From positions 188,355 to 252,354 of the forward strand of contig PBNZ01000031.1 of assembly GCA_002723275.1 (NCBI GenBank): a DNA stretch of 64,000 nt. Direction: 5' to 3'. This stretch comes from Planctomycetaceae bacterium. Lineage in GTDB: Bacteria > Planctomycetota > Planctomycetia > Pirellulales > Pirellulaceae. A program made the translations under genes and the position numbers. Under the pieces are notes generated by a model. The model saw nothing but the letters and a program-made list of their open reading frames with translations. It ran no database searches and was not told the origin of the DNA. How positions within the stretch are numbered: position 1 is the stretch's first letter; each line of letters starts with the position of its first letter. This document shows positions 45,010 to 54,291 of the stretch, in pieces.

Positions 45010-46989
45010 ATGTCCAATTTCCTGCGTGTCGTTCGATACAGCTTGCGCTATCGATTCACCTTCGTTGGTGCGGTCGTTTGTGCGCTGGCCGTGGGCGTTC
45101 TGTGGGGGGGGAACATTGGAGCCGTGTTTCCCTTCGTCGAGGTTGTTTTTCGAGGCCAGTCGTTGCAAGAGTGGGTCGATACTGAAATCGTCAAGGCCGA
45201 GGATAATCTCGGCGAGATCGATGAGCAGCTTTCTGCATTAAACCACCATCCCGCTCACGATCCGTCGAAATTGCGTTCGCTAGAGTCGCGACGTGAGGCA
45301 GAAGAAGCCGCCCTGGCAGGCCTCCAACGAGCTCAGCCCTACACTCATCGCTATTTGCCGCAGCAGCCCTTCGCCACGCTGCTGGTCGTTGTTGCTGCGC
45401 TGTTCGTTGGTACTTTGGTCAAAGACTTGTTTCTGGCGTCGAGTACGGTTTTGACGGAACGCATGGCCCAGGCAGGTACGATGCAGCTTCGGAAGCGGCT
45501 CTTCCACCAAACTCTGCGCATCGACCTACAGCGTTTTCATGGGGGAGACTCCGGCCAATTAATGAGTCGGCTCACCTATGATCTGGAGCAAATTACGATC
45601 GGTTTGCGAATGCTCTTTGGACGGACGCTACGCGAGCCGCTGAAGATGATTGCATGTCTGGTGGGTGCCGCGTTTATCTGCTGGCGACTACTGGTGCTGT
45701 CATTGTTATTGGCTCCGGTCGCGATCGTTATTGTTTCCTTCTTGAATCGATCCTTGAAGCGAGCCAATAAGCGAGCTTTGGATGAGATGTCGCAGATCTA
45801 TGCCGTTCTTGGCGATACGCTGCGGGGGATGAAGGTTGTGAAGGCCTACACGATGGAACGCATTGGGCGACGACGTTTCGACCAGGTGTCACGTCGCTTT
45901 TTTCAACGGGCTATGAAAGTTTCCATCTACGATGCGATGGTTCGTCCAACGATCGAAATGATGGGAATTGGTATTATCTGCATCGCTATCCTTGGCGGAG
46001 CCTATCTCGTTTTGAATGAGGAGACTCATCTGCTGGGGATCAAGATCAGTGAACGGCCGTTGTCGATTAGCGCGATGATGCTCTTTTTTGGCCTGTTAGC
46101 TGGTGTGAGTGACCCCGCTCGAAAGCTTTCCGGCGTGATTGGGAAATTACAACGGGCTGCCGCCGCCGCTGATCGCGTTTTTGAGTTACTGGATCGGGAG
46201 CCTGAATTGTCTCGCAGCGAACCCTCGGCACCAAGCATTCGTCATCATCGCGATGTTGTTTTTCGTGATGTTGTCTTTTCCTACCCCGAGGGGCCGACGG
46301 TGCTCGATCAGATCGGTCTACAAATTACAGCAGGTCAAACGGTTGCTGTGGTTGGCCCCAACGGTTGTGGCAAAAGTACTCTCGCCAATCTCTTACTTCG
46401 ATTTCATGATCCCGATAGCGGTGATGTCTTAATCGATGGAGTTCGACTTCCAGAGATGAGACTGAGGGGACTAAGGTCGCAGATCGGTCTAGTCACCCAG
46501 GATGCGGTGTTGTTCAACGATACGATCGAAGCCAATATTCGTTTTGGTCGTCCCGACGCAACTCACGATGAAGTGATCGCAGCGGCTCGTCAGGCGTACG
46601 CTCACGATTTCATCGAAAACCGGCTTGCTCAGGGCTATCAGACGGTCGTTGGGGAAGGCGCTTGTCGACTTTCCGGCGGCCAACGCCAGCGAATTGCCCT
46701 GGCGAGAGCTATCCTCAAAGACCCTGAAATTCTCATTTTGGATGAAGCGACGAGTCAGGTGGACGTGGAAAGCGAAAGGCAGATCCATTCAGCCTTAGCT
46801 AATTTCACACGTCATCGAACTACCCTCATCATCACGCATCGAACCTCAATCCTGGAACTTGCCGACCAGATTGTGATGATGCAAGCAGGACGTATCGTCG
46901 ACCGCGGCAGCTACCGCGAACTGCTATCACGTAATCCTGTCTTTCGTAGTCTGGCGAACGATTCCGAGGACGACCTGCGGGCAGCCTGA
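45010..46989 (+). CDS. MsbA-like ABC exporter (fused membrane and ATPase domains)
   Basis: 659 residues from the ATG at 45010 (MSNFLRV); the frame extends upstream to 44899 without credible coding. Six membrane helices (about 15-370), with a soluble insertion between the first two helices (about 60-120), precede a nucleotide-binding domain with Walker A GPNGCGKST, signature LSGGQRQRIALARAI and Walker B ILILDEATSQVD, all intact. The MsbA/type IV exporter family flips lipids or lipid-linked sugars. It lies between the radical SAM gene and four sulfotransferase genes, so it may move a lipid that they modify. Confidence 0.92.
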   Translation: MSNFLRVVRYSLRYRFTFVGAVVCALAVGVLWGGNIGAVFPFVEVVFRGQSLQEWVDTEIVKAEDNLGEIDEQLSALNHHPAHDPSKLRSLESRREAEEAALAGLQRAQPYTHRYLPQQPFATLLVVVAALFVGTLVKDLFLASSTVLTERMAQAGTMQLRKRLFHQTLRIDLQRFHGGDSGQLMSRLTYDLEQITIGLRMLFGRTLREPLKMIACLVGAAFICWRLLVLSLLLAPVAIVIVSFLNRSLKRANKRALDEMSQIYAVLGDTLRGMKVVKAYTMERIGRRRFDQVSRRFFQRAMKVSIYDAMVRPTIEMMGIGIICIAILGGAYLVLNEETHLLGIKISERPLSISAMMLFFGLLAGVSDPARKLSGVIGKLQRAAAAADRVFELLDREPELSRSEPSAPSIRHHRDVVFRDVVFSYPEGPTVLDQIGLQITAGQTVAVVGPNGCGKSTLANLLLRFHDPDSGDVLIDGVRLPEMRLRGLRSQIGLVTQDAVLFNDTIEANIRFGRPDATHDEVIAAARQAYAHDFIENRLAQGYQTVVGEGACRLSGGQRQRIALARAILKDPEILILDEATSQVDVESERQIHSALANFTRHRTTLIITHRTSILELADQIVMMQAGRIVDRGSYRELLSRNPVFRSLANDSEDDLRAA

Positions 46990-47135
46990 CTTGGAAGCGG
47001 AAATTCTCTGGCTTCTTCTCAAGAGTCAACAGTCTGTCCTAAATGCGCCTCATGAATTTGGCAAAGTTTGCCGATTGGATGGGAAGTACGGCCCATTGGG
47101 GATACTTTTCCAATCACCGATAGCATTGACTGCTT

Positions 47136-47912
47136 ATGTTGCTGTCGTATTCAGACCGCTATTTGTTTGTGCACCTCGCGAAGACGGGCGGAACGAGTGT
47201 TCGCGCCGCACTATCGCGCCGACGGTGGCGAGATCCGCTCTTCTGGAACGCTTATGTCTGTCATCGAATCAGCAGTATTTCGAAGCATCGGATTGGATGC
47301 AAGATTCCGCGGCACGCTCCGGTGATTACAGCGAAGGAAATGCTTCCGCCGTTGTTGTTCAACGAGCTGTTCAAGTTTGCTTTCGTGCGGAATCCCTGGG
47401 ATCGGATGGTGAGTGCCTTTTACCATTTTCAGCGAGAGCGGCAGGACGTTTTGCAGCAGCATCGGATTGTTGACGTCGAGCAATTTATTGATTGGCTGTT
47501 GGATGTACCGTTAGAAGATTCTGTTCGACCAGCGTTGATCGTGGCTTTGCGGCGACCGCAACTAGAATCCCTGGTTGATTTACAGGGCGAAATTATTGTG
47601 GATTTTGTGGGCCGATACGAACACCTCCTTGAAGATTTCGAGCAGATTCGTCAGCGACTTTCGTTGAAATCGATTGACTTGCCGCACAAACGCTGCAGCC
47701 AGCGTCGGCGAGATTACCGTATGTGTTATTCGGATCGGCTGGCTGCACGAGTCGGTGAGCATTTTGCCAGTGATGTGAAGGCTTTCGAGTATGAGTTTGA
47801 TGATCCGTCTGCCGTGTTGTCGCGAGTTGATGGGGCACACGGTCCACAGTGGCGACAGCCGAAGCTGATGCAATCAGGTCGAAAAAAGGGGCATTGGCAT
47901 GTTAAATCGTGA
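47136..47912 (+). CDS. sulfotransferase 1 of 4 (carbohydrate type)
   Basis: 258 residues. The PAPS 5'-phosphosulfate loop is VHLAKTGGTSVRAAL near residue 12-26, and the 3'-phosphate-binding segment is FAFVRNPWDRMVSAFYHF, matching the sulfotransferase family 2 pattern. The C-terminal part includes a second conserved region around YEHLLEDF. It moves sulfate from PAPS to a sugar or lipid hydroxyl. Its stop overlaps the next gene by 14 nt. Confidence 0.85.
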   Translation: MLLSYSDRYLFVHLAKTGGTSVRAALSRRRWRDPLFWNAYVCHRISSISKHRIGCKIPRHAPVITAKEMLPPLLFNELFKFAFVRNPWDRMVSAFYHFQRERQDVLQQHRIVDVEQFIDWLLDVPLEDSVRPALIVALRRPQLESLVDLQGEIIVDFVGRYEHLLEDFEQIRQRLSLKSIDLPHKRCSQRRRDYRMCYSDRLAARVGEHFASDVKAFEYEFDDPSAVLSRVDGAHGPQWRQPKLMQSGRKKGHWHVKS

Positions 47913-48897
47913 GGCAGTATTTGTGAATGGATTCTCGCGTGGTGGTACAACCATGCTGACGAATCTACTTGCATCGCACCCAGAGGTTTGCCTCGTTGGG
48001 GAAACTCATCATGTTTTCAAAGGGCACAATATCACGGACAACGCCTGGCGAGTGATTAATAAATGCCTGTTTCATGATGCACCGATTCTGATGGGCCAGG
48101 GACAAAATTTCTTTAGCCCGCGTCTTGTCCAGCCTCGGAAGCCGCTTAAGGGTTGGTCGCAACGGTTAGTCGATCGCGTGCTATATCGAGAAAAACTTCG
48201 TTCGAATCATCCTGTATTCAATCGATACAAGACAGCTGGTTTGGAATACACCCGAGATGAAATCGCTGAATCGAGACTGTTGTGCAAAAATATCGACGGA
48301 ATGATCTATGGAAATGATGCCTTCGTTGATATGTATCCCGATGCTACCTTCTTTGGACTCGTTCGGAATGGTTTTGCAGTCTGTGAAGGGCATGTGCGAC
48401 GAGGTCGTTCTGCGAAAGAGATTGGTTGGCGTTATCGAGTTCTTGTAAATAAGATGCTCTCGGATTGTGATCGGGTCCCCAGTTATCGGATGATTCGCTT
48501 TGAAGACCTTGTCGATAATCCGATGGGAACCTTGCAAGCTGTTTATGCTCATGCAGGACTGGCTGTCGATCGTGTTCGTGAAATTCGCATGCAGGTGCGA
48601 CGAGTCATGGACTCGCATGGCAATCATCAACTTAAGGGTGACGCTGAATGGGATGTCGTCTGGTTGTCGCCGAGCGAGATGAATGGTTATTTCGATAGCG
48701 ATGTAGATGCGAATCAAATTCGCAGACTCTCCGCTCGGGATCGTGATGATTTCTTGTCGGAGGCAGAAGAGTCGATGGAGCGATTGGGATATTCAATGGA
48801 CCGAGTAGAAGTGCCTCACGAGTCTCATTACTTTTGCGTACCACTTCCTGCCGCCGATTTGAGAGAAGATCAGAGTTCCATTCGGCGTGCAGCGTAA
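47899..48897 (+). CDS. sulfotransferase 2 of 4
   Basis: 332 residues. The P-loop-like PAPS motif FSRGGTTMLTNLLASHPEV (residues 13-31) and the ETHHVF region are typical of the general sulfotransferase (Sulfotransfer_3) family; GLVRNGFAVCEGHVRRG holds the 3'-phosphate-binding Arg-Asn pair. Unlike gene 1 it is of the cytosolic/Stf0-like type, so the acceptor may differ. It overlaps the previous gene, meaning tight coupling. Confidence 0.85.
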   Translation: MLNREAVFVNGFSRGGTTMLTNLLASHPEVCLVGETHHVFKGHNITDNAWRVINKCLFHDAPILMGQGQNFFSPRLVQPRKPLKGWSQRLVDRVLYREKLRSNHPVFNRYKTAGLEYTRDEIAESRLLCKNIDGMIYGNDAFVDMYPDATFFGLVRNGFAVCEGHVRRGRSAKEIGWRYRVLVNKMLSDCDRVPSYRMIRFEDLVDNPMGTLQAVYAHAGLAVDRVREIRMQVRRVMDSHGNHQLKGDAEWDVVWLSPSEMNGYFDSDVDANQIRRLSARDRDDFLSEAEESMERLGYSMDRVEVPHESHYFCVPLPAADLREDQSSIRRAA

Positions 48898-48930
48898 TCT
48901 ACTCATGAAAAACTGTTTCGGGGAAAGCCT

Positions 48931-49770
48931 GTGTTAGCGTTCGTTCATATCCGTAAGACGGGTGGTAGTACTGTCGACATGATTCTGCGGCAGTCCTTCG
49001 GCGCCGGCCATTGCCGGATCCGTCTGGGAAAAGAACGCGCCGCAAACCCGGTGGCCGCCGCCGCTGAGATTCGCCGTTGTCGGTGGATCTACTGGAAAAT
49101 GAAGTGTCTGTCCGGACACGGCATCACTCCACATAGCGATCTCGATTCCATCAGTAAGCAGTTGCGGTTCTTTACCTTTTTGCGGGAGCCCGTGACCCGG
49201 TGTGCCTCCGACTATCAGTTTCGAGTGGTTCGCGGTGGTTTGAAGCAACCCTTCCATGAATGGGTGCGCACGGAATATGCCGGCAATCAACAGACGCTCA
49301 AGATCGCTGGTCGGCCTGACGCGGATGCCGCGATTGAGATTCTGGATTCTAAGGTCGGGTTTGTCGGACTGCTCGAACGATTCGATGAGTCGTTAGTCTT
49401 GTTGCAAAGATGGGCTCAGCCCATGGGGCTCGATATTCGTTATCAAGCGAAGAATGTCTCCGGAAACTCTTCGATCAAAACTCAGTTATTGACGAATCCT
49501 GAGTCGCTCAGTTTGCTTCGTGAAGTCAATCAGGAAGATTTGAAGTTGTATCGTTATGTCAATGAAGAAATTTACCCCAAGCGAGTTTCAAGCTTTGAAG
49601 GTGATCTCGCGAATGCCGTCGAAGATTTTCAACGCACGAATCAGCCGCCAGCAGTTTATCCGCGTCAAATAGGAAGTGTTTTGTTGCGCGAGATGATCTA
49701 TAAACCTCTCGCGCCGCTGCTGAGGAATTCCGAAAACACAACTGTGCCGCAAATGCGTGCAGCGTCCTAA
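48931..49770 (+). CDS. sulfotransferase 3 of 4
   Basis: 279 residues, GTG start. FVHIRKTGGSTVDMILRQSFG (PAPS 5' loop) and FTFLREPVTRCASDYQF (3'-phosphate region) identify a family-2 sulfotransferase, with a more divergent C-terminal half (LKLYRYVNEEIYPKRVSSF). The gene follows number 2 after a 33-nt gap. It is closest in motif style to gene 1, suggesting duplication then divergence. Confidence 0.85.
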   Translation: MLAFVHIRKTGGSTVDMILRQSFGAGHCRIRLGKERAANPVAAAAEIRRCRWIYWKMKCLSGHGITPHSDLDSISKQLRFFTFLREPVTRCASDYQFRVVRGGLKQPFHEWVRTEYAGNQQTLKIAGRPDADAAIEILDSKVGFVGLLERFDESLVLLQRWAQPMGLDIRYQAKNVSGNSSIKTQLLTNPESLSLLREVNQEDLKLYRYVNEEIYPKRVSSFEGDLANAVEDFQRTNQPPAVYPRQIGSVLLREMIYKPLAPLLRNSENTTVPQMRAAS

Positions 49771-49805
49771 AACTGATTTCATAGAATCTAAGGAAGTGTG
49801 TAATC

Positions 49806-50660
49806 ATGACAGTCCGCTTGCGATCAAGTGCTTATCCCTGGACCTTTGTGGAATCGTTGATTGCTGGTGCTCGCTCCCGCGCCATGTTTGCTGATGTGCA
49901 AAAGTACGTCATGTTTATCGGGCAACCCCGCAGTGGAACTTCTTTGATCGGTTCCTTGTTGAATGCTCATCGAAATATGTGGGTCGCCCAAGAACTCAAC
50001 GCGTTGAATTATCTTCGTCGAGGCTACGGACGGAACCAGCTCTACTGGCTGCTTTATATGAGAGATCGCGACTTCAATAAGCGCGGGCGACAGTGGACGG
50101 GCTATGATTACGAAGTCGCTGGCCAATGGCAGGGCCGGTATGAGAAGCTCACGGTGATCGGTGACAAAAAGGCAGGCTTGTCCAGCGAACAGTTCGGGCG
50201 GCAACCCGAGCTGTTGACTCGCTTGCAGGATATCGTGCAGGTGCCGATTCGCATGTTGCATGTTATTCGCAATCCTTTCAACGTGATTACCACCATTCAT
50301 CGTAAACGACGAAATACGTCGCTTGAGCAGGCGGCCGATATGTTCTTTGGCCGGACACGGACCAATTGGGGTTTGATGCAAGATCACCCTGAAATGATCC
50401 TGACCATGCACCTCGAACAATTGATTGCTAGTCCCGAAAAGCATCTCAAGCAGATGTGTGGTTTTCTCGATGTGCCCGCGGATGAAGATTATATCTCCGC
50501 TTGCTCCGAGCTCCTGTTCGAGAAGCCGCGGCAGAGTCAGACTGACGTGAAGTGGTCGAAATCGATGGTGGATTCCGTCACCGATCGCATCCAAGAGTTT
50601 CCGTTCTTGGCCGGCTATGACTTTCTGGAAGCACCGTCCTCGAATCAGGCAGCAGCTTAA
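49806..50660 (+). CDS. sulfotransferase 4 of 4
   Basis: 284 residues. FIGQPRSGTSLIGSLLNAH (PAPS 5' loop, about 38-56) and HVIRNPFNVITTIHRKR (about 155-172) are clear. TVIGDKKAGLSS lies between, where sulfotransferases carry a catalytic base region. It follows gene 3 after 35 nt and is the last of the run. The convergent ABC permease begins 163 nt later. Confidence 0.85.
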   Translation: MTVRLRSSAYPWTFVESLIAGARSRAMFADVQKYVMFIGQPRSGTSLIGSLLNAHRNMWVAQELNALNYLRRGYGRNQLYWLLYMRDRDFNKRGRQWTGYDYEVAGQWQGRYEKLTVIGDKKAGLSSEQFGRQPELLTRLQDIVQVPIRMLHVIRNPFNVITTIHRKRRNTSLEQAADMFFGRTRTNWGLMQDHPEMILTMHLEQLIASPEKHLKQMCGFLDVPADEDYISACSELLFEKPRQSQTDVKWSKSMVDSVTDRIQEFPFLAGYDFLEAPSSNQAAA

Positions 50661-50823
50661 GCGATGATGCCAGGATTCTGAGCCTTTCCGTTCTACGCAG
50701 GCGCTTGGTGTGAACGCGACCTGTGAGCATCGCTGTGCGGCCATCAAGAGTCAGGCCGATCGCAGGCCGGAACGGTTGTTGAAATGCTCGGATTGCTAAA
50801 ACGAGAAATGCTGTGCGCCAGCA

Positions 50824-52260
50824 TTAAGCGTTTTTCGTCGCGGAATCGCTCGCCGGTTTGTTCGGCCCATTCGTCTCACTATTTGGGCTCTCTTGCTGTC
50901 GCATCCTGGATGATGTTTGTGGCACGGAACGAGCCAGGCGGTCTAGTAGGACTGCGCCGAGAATGACCAGGCCGAGGATTACTTTTTGCCAGTAAGCCGT
51001 AACATGCAATAGATTCATGCCGTTGTTGATGACACCAATCAACAACGCTCCGATCAGTGTTCCAACGACCGTGCCACGGCCACCGGTGAGGCTGGTGCCT
51101 CCGACAACAACTGCCGCAATCACGTACAACTCGTACATGATGCCAAAGGTCGGTTCGCCGCTGCGAAATGTCGAGCTCAGCACAACCCCGCCCACGCCTG
51201 CCAAAAGACCCGATAGAATGTAGGTGAACATCAGCACTCGTTTGACGGGGACTCCCGATAACCATGCGGCCTGACGGTTGTCGCCCACTGCATAAACGTA
51301 ACGTCCCAGGACGGTTCTGGACATCACGATATGGGCGATGACGTAGAGTACCAGTGTGAGGCAAACTGCATTTGGGATTTCGATGGCCGAACCACCAAAC
51401 ATCCCAATCTTGATGGCGGCACCACGTCCCAACCATGTGAACGTTTCGGGGACTTCGGGGATGGCATATCCATTGGAACAGATAAACGCCAGGCCGCTGG
51501 CAACGAGCATCATCGCCAACGTGACGATGAAGGGCGGTATGTCGAGACCCACAACCATACCGCCGGAAAAGGCTCCGATGACGCCGCAAGCGCCAATCCC
51601 CACTCCGCAGGCGATGAGTAGCCAGAGAGTTGAAGCTTCGACACCACCGCCATAATCACGGATCAGAAGGGCGGTGATGACGGAACAAAACGCGATTAGA
51701 CTGCCGACCGAGAGGTCGATTCCTCCTGCAATAATCACAAACGTCATGCCGATCGCGATGATGGCGATCACCGAAATCTGATTGAGGACATTGGAGACGT
51801 TCTTGTACTTCAGGAAATTGGGCCACAAACGGCTGCTCGTAACCAGGATTTTCGCATGCTGGTGGAGCGGGTAGTCGGCGGCGAGATCCGCAAACAGCAG
51901 CCAGGAGCCGGTTGCCTGGGTCGCCGCAACCGCCTGCAACGCCCGGTTTTCAGCCTGCAATTGACTGAGCAGTTGGCGTCCCTCACGAGCCGTCGTGGCC
52001 GTGGTTATCTGTTCGATGCCCTGAGCTTTAAGCTCCTTTTCCAACAGGGCGGCATAGCTTCGTTCCGCCTCATTGTCTCGGACTGCAATCAAGACCGTCG
52101 TTTCGCTTGGCGATACTTCGGTCGTCTGATTGATCTGATTGGCAATGCGTTGGGCAGCAGATGCATCGAATGCATCTTGAGGAGTCAGAGTTAACCAACT
52201 GAAAACAATGCACAACAGGACCAGGAAAAAACTGGTGCCGTATTTGAAGATCAGCTGCAT
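50824..52260 (-). CDS. ribose-type (RbsC-like) ABC permease with N-terminal insertion
   Basis: 478 residues, longer than the usual 320-340. The first helix (about 8-26) is followed by about 110 residues of soluble, mostly helical sequence before a typical BPD_transp_2 permease (about 145-450: IAIGMTFVIIAGGIDLSVGSLIAF, VVGGTSLTGGRGTVVGTLIGALLIGVINNGMNLL). The binding protein gene lies 25 nt upstream. The cognate ATPase is not in this window, so it must be elsewhere or shared. Confidence 0.88.
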   Translation of the reverse strand: MQLIFKYGTSFFLVLLCIVFSWLTLTPQDAFDASAAQRIANQINQTTEVSPSETTVLIAVRDNEAERSYAALLEKELKAQGIEQITTATTAREGRQLLSQLQAENRALQAVAATQATGSWLLFADLAADYPLHQHAKILVTSSRLWPNFLKYKNVSNVLNQISVIAIIAIGMTFVIIAGGIDLSVGSLIAFCSVITALLIRDYGGGVEASTLWLLIACGVGIGACGVIGAFSGGMVVGLDIPPFIVTLAMMLVASGLAFICSNGYAIPEVPETFTWLGRGAAIKIGMFGGSAIEIPNAVCLTLVLYVIAHIVMSRTVLGRYVYAVGDNRQAAWLSGVPVKRVLMFTYILSGLLAGVGGVVLSSTFRSGEPTFGIMYELYVIAAVVVGGTSLTGGRGTVVGTLIGALLIGVINNGMNLLHVTAYWQKVILGLVILGAVLLDRLARSVPQTSSRMRQQESPNSETNGPNKPASDSATKNA

Positions 52261-52285
52261 AGGGTCGAATTTCTATTCGTGAAGC

Positions 52286-53263
52286 TTATTGAAGCTCCGG
52301 GTCCTTGAGGCCGTCAGCTTGTCGATATAGGTAGGTTGGAATTAAAATTTCCGACTCAACCTCTTCGCCTTTCGAGTTGGCGACGATCGCGTTGACAATT
52401 TCGACTCCCATTTTGGCAGGGAACTGGATCGGATCTGCGTAGATCTTGCCTTCCTTGATCGCCTGTTTTCCTTCGGGTTGTCCGTCGAAACCGATAATCA
52501 CGATTTGATCAGCTACCCCGGCTTTTTCAAGAGCGGCACGGGCACCGAGTGCCGAGGGATCGTTGATGGCGAAGATACCGGCAAGATTCGGATTGGACTG
52601 TAGGATGTCTTCCGTCGCTTTCCCGCCAATTTCTCGTTTGCCACCACCCTCGAGAGTCGCGACGACATTGATTTTGTTTTCCATCTTCTCGTTGTGTTCG
52701 TTGATTCCATCGAGGAATCCTTGCACTCGAAGCTGACAAGACTCGGCTTGGGCGAAGTGCAATATCGCAACATCACCCCCTTTGCCATCAAAAGCTTCGA
52801 TCATGCCCGTTGCTGCTTCGCGTCCGCCTCCATAATTGTCGGTAGCGATCTGCGAGACGATCTCGACGTCGGGCAATCGGCAGGGAATGTCGACGGTGAA
52901 AACCGGGATCCCTGCGGCGTTCGCTTCTTTGATGATGGGCCCAATCGCATCTGATTTGCACGGGCTGAGTACAATCGCTGAGGCGTTTTGCACGATGAAG
53001 TCTTTGACGTGATTTCCTTGTTTCACAATGTCATCGTCGGCACTCAAGACGACAACGTCATAGTTGTGCTTGGCCGCCTCGACTGTGATGTTGTCGCCGA
53101 TTACCTGGAAGAAAGGATTTTGCAGGGTGAGTAGAGAAACGCCGATCGTTCCGCGTGACTCGCCTTGTCCCGACGGCGTCACATTGGACGTGTCGTCTGA
53201 TGTCGGACTGCAGCCCGCAATGCACAATGCAACGGTTGCGATGGCAATTTGAAACGACTTCAT
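52286..53263 (-). CDS. ABC sugar-type substrate-binding lipoprotein (RbsB-like)
   Basis: 325 residues. A lipoprotein signal (AIATVALCIAGC, lipobox ending at Cys about 18) anchors it to the membrane. The periplasmic-binding fold follows, with VSLLTLQNPFF, VLSADDD, AIVLSPC and GIPVFTVDIPC, typical of the ribose/galactose/allose class. It lies 25 nt upstream of the permease and 36 nt downstream of aroE. The ligand is not known from sequence. Confidence 0.9.
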   Translation of the reverse strand: MKSFQIAIATVALCIAGCSPTSDDTSNVTPSGQGESRGTIGVSLLTLQNPFFQVIGDNITVEAAKHNYDVVVLSADDDIVKQGNHVKDFIVQNASAIVLSPCKSDAIGPIIKEANAAGIPVFTVDIPCRLPDVEIVSQIATDNYGGGREAATGMIEAFDGKGGDVAILHFAQAESCQLRVQGFLDGINEHNEKMENKINVVATLEGGGKREIGGKATEDILQSNPNLAGIFAINDPSALGARAALEKAGVADQIVIIGFDGQPEGKQAIKEGKIYADPIQFPAKMGVEIVNAIVANSKGEEVESEILIPTYLYRQADGLKDPELQ

Positions 53264-53299
53264 TTGTCTAGCTCCTGTCGAGTCGAGGATTAGATCGTT

Positions 53300-54145
53300 T
53301 TAGAGACCCAGGACTTCTATCACTCGGTCGCGCATCACCCTGGGGTCCACATCGCTACCGGTCCAATATTTGATGCTGATGACACCTTGATTGACCAGCA
53401 TTCCAAGTCCGTCGATCACGGTACAGCCTTTTGATTCCGCGTCGTGAATCAGACGAGTTCGAAGTGGGTTCGGGATGACGTCGGCGACGATCATCCGGTT
53501 CGTGAGACTCTCTGTTATCAGTTCAAGTTGGGCGTCTACATCAGGGAAGAGTCCGATCGAAGTGGCGTTCACGACGACGTCGGTATCCGCCGGAATGACA
53601 TAAGGGCCACTCCATTCAACGAACTCAGCCTTGGCTGGAGTTTTTTCGGCGAGCAGCTGAGCAAGTTCTTGTCCCCGTGATTCGCTCCGATTGACGACCG
53701 TGATTTGGGATGCGCCTGCCAGAGCAACTTCGACGCCAATTGCTCTCGCCGCTCCGCCGGCGCCGAACAACACGACCGACTTACCTGTCGGGTTTACTTT
53801 TTCTTCGAGCGACTTCAGGAATCCTTTGCCATCGGTGTTTTCACCAATGTATTCATCCCCACGACGGACAACGCAGTTTACCGCTCCCATGATGGAAGCG
53901 GATTCTCCCAGTCCGTCCAAGTGTTGAATCACTTCGACTTTATGAGGGAGTGAGCAGTTGAATCCCGCAAAGCCCATGGCCCGTGCGCCTCGGACAGCAT
54001 CGGCTAAAGCTGTCGGAGGGACCTCGAAGTTGATGTAACGCCAGTCCAGATCGTGATGACGATAGGCGGCCTCAATCATCTCGACAGTTGGGTTTTCTGC
54101 CGCGGGTTGAGCGAATGAAGCGGTAATCTGCTTGAGGAAATTCAT
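53300..54145 (-). CDS. aroE: shikimate dehydrogenase family protein (AroE-like)
   Basis: 281 residues. The NADP-binding domain (FGAGGAARAIGVEVALAGA, TVVNRSESR) and the substrate lysine in GFNCSLPHK and Asp in GENTDGKGF are conserved, and the C-terminal VIDGLGMLVNQG fits. The N-terminal motif that in typical AroE reads SxSPxxHN is here SFAQPAAEN, so a hydroxyl-binding serine is changed to Ala and the following His to Glu. This enzyme may act on shikimate, quinate or a related ring. It is upstream of a sugar-type transporter pair in the same direction, which is unusual for a biosynthetic aroE. Confidence 0.85.
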   Translation of the reverse strand: MNFLKQITASFAQPAAENPTVEMIEAAYRHHDLDWRYINFEVPPTALADAVRGARAMGFAGFNCSLPHKVEVIQHLDGLGESASIMGAVNCVVRRGDEYIGENTDGKGFLKSLEEKVNPTGKSVVLFGAGGAARAIGVEVALAGASQITVVNRSESRGQELAQLLAEKTPAKAEFVEWSGPYVIPADTDVVVNATSIGLFPDVDAQLELITESLTNRMIVADVIPNPLRTRLIHDAESKGCTVIDGLGMLVNQGVISIKYWTGSDVDPRVMRDRVIEVLGL

Positions 54146-54291
54146 GCGTTAACGGCTCGTTTGCTTTTCGATTCGGAAAAACGTTACGCATGTTGTAGCA
54201 TTGTCGATCGGCTGAATAAAGTGTGGACACGGTGCAGAACAGCAGTTAGAAAGCCGCAAAAGTTAGGCGTGAATGCGAGCCATGACGACTG

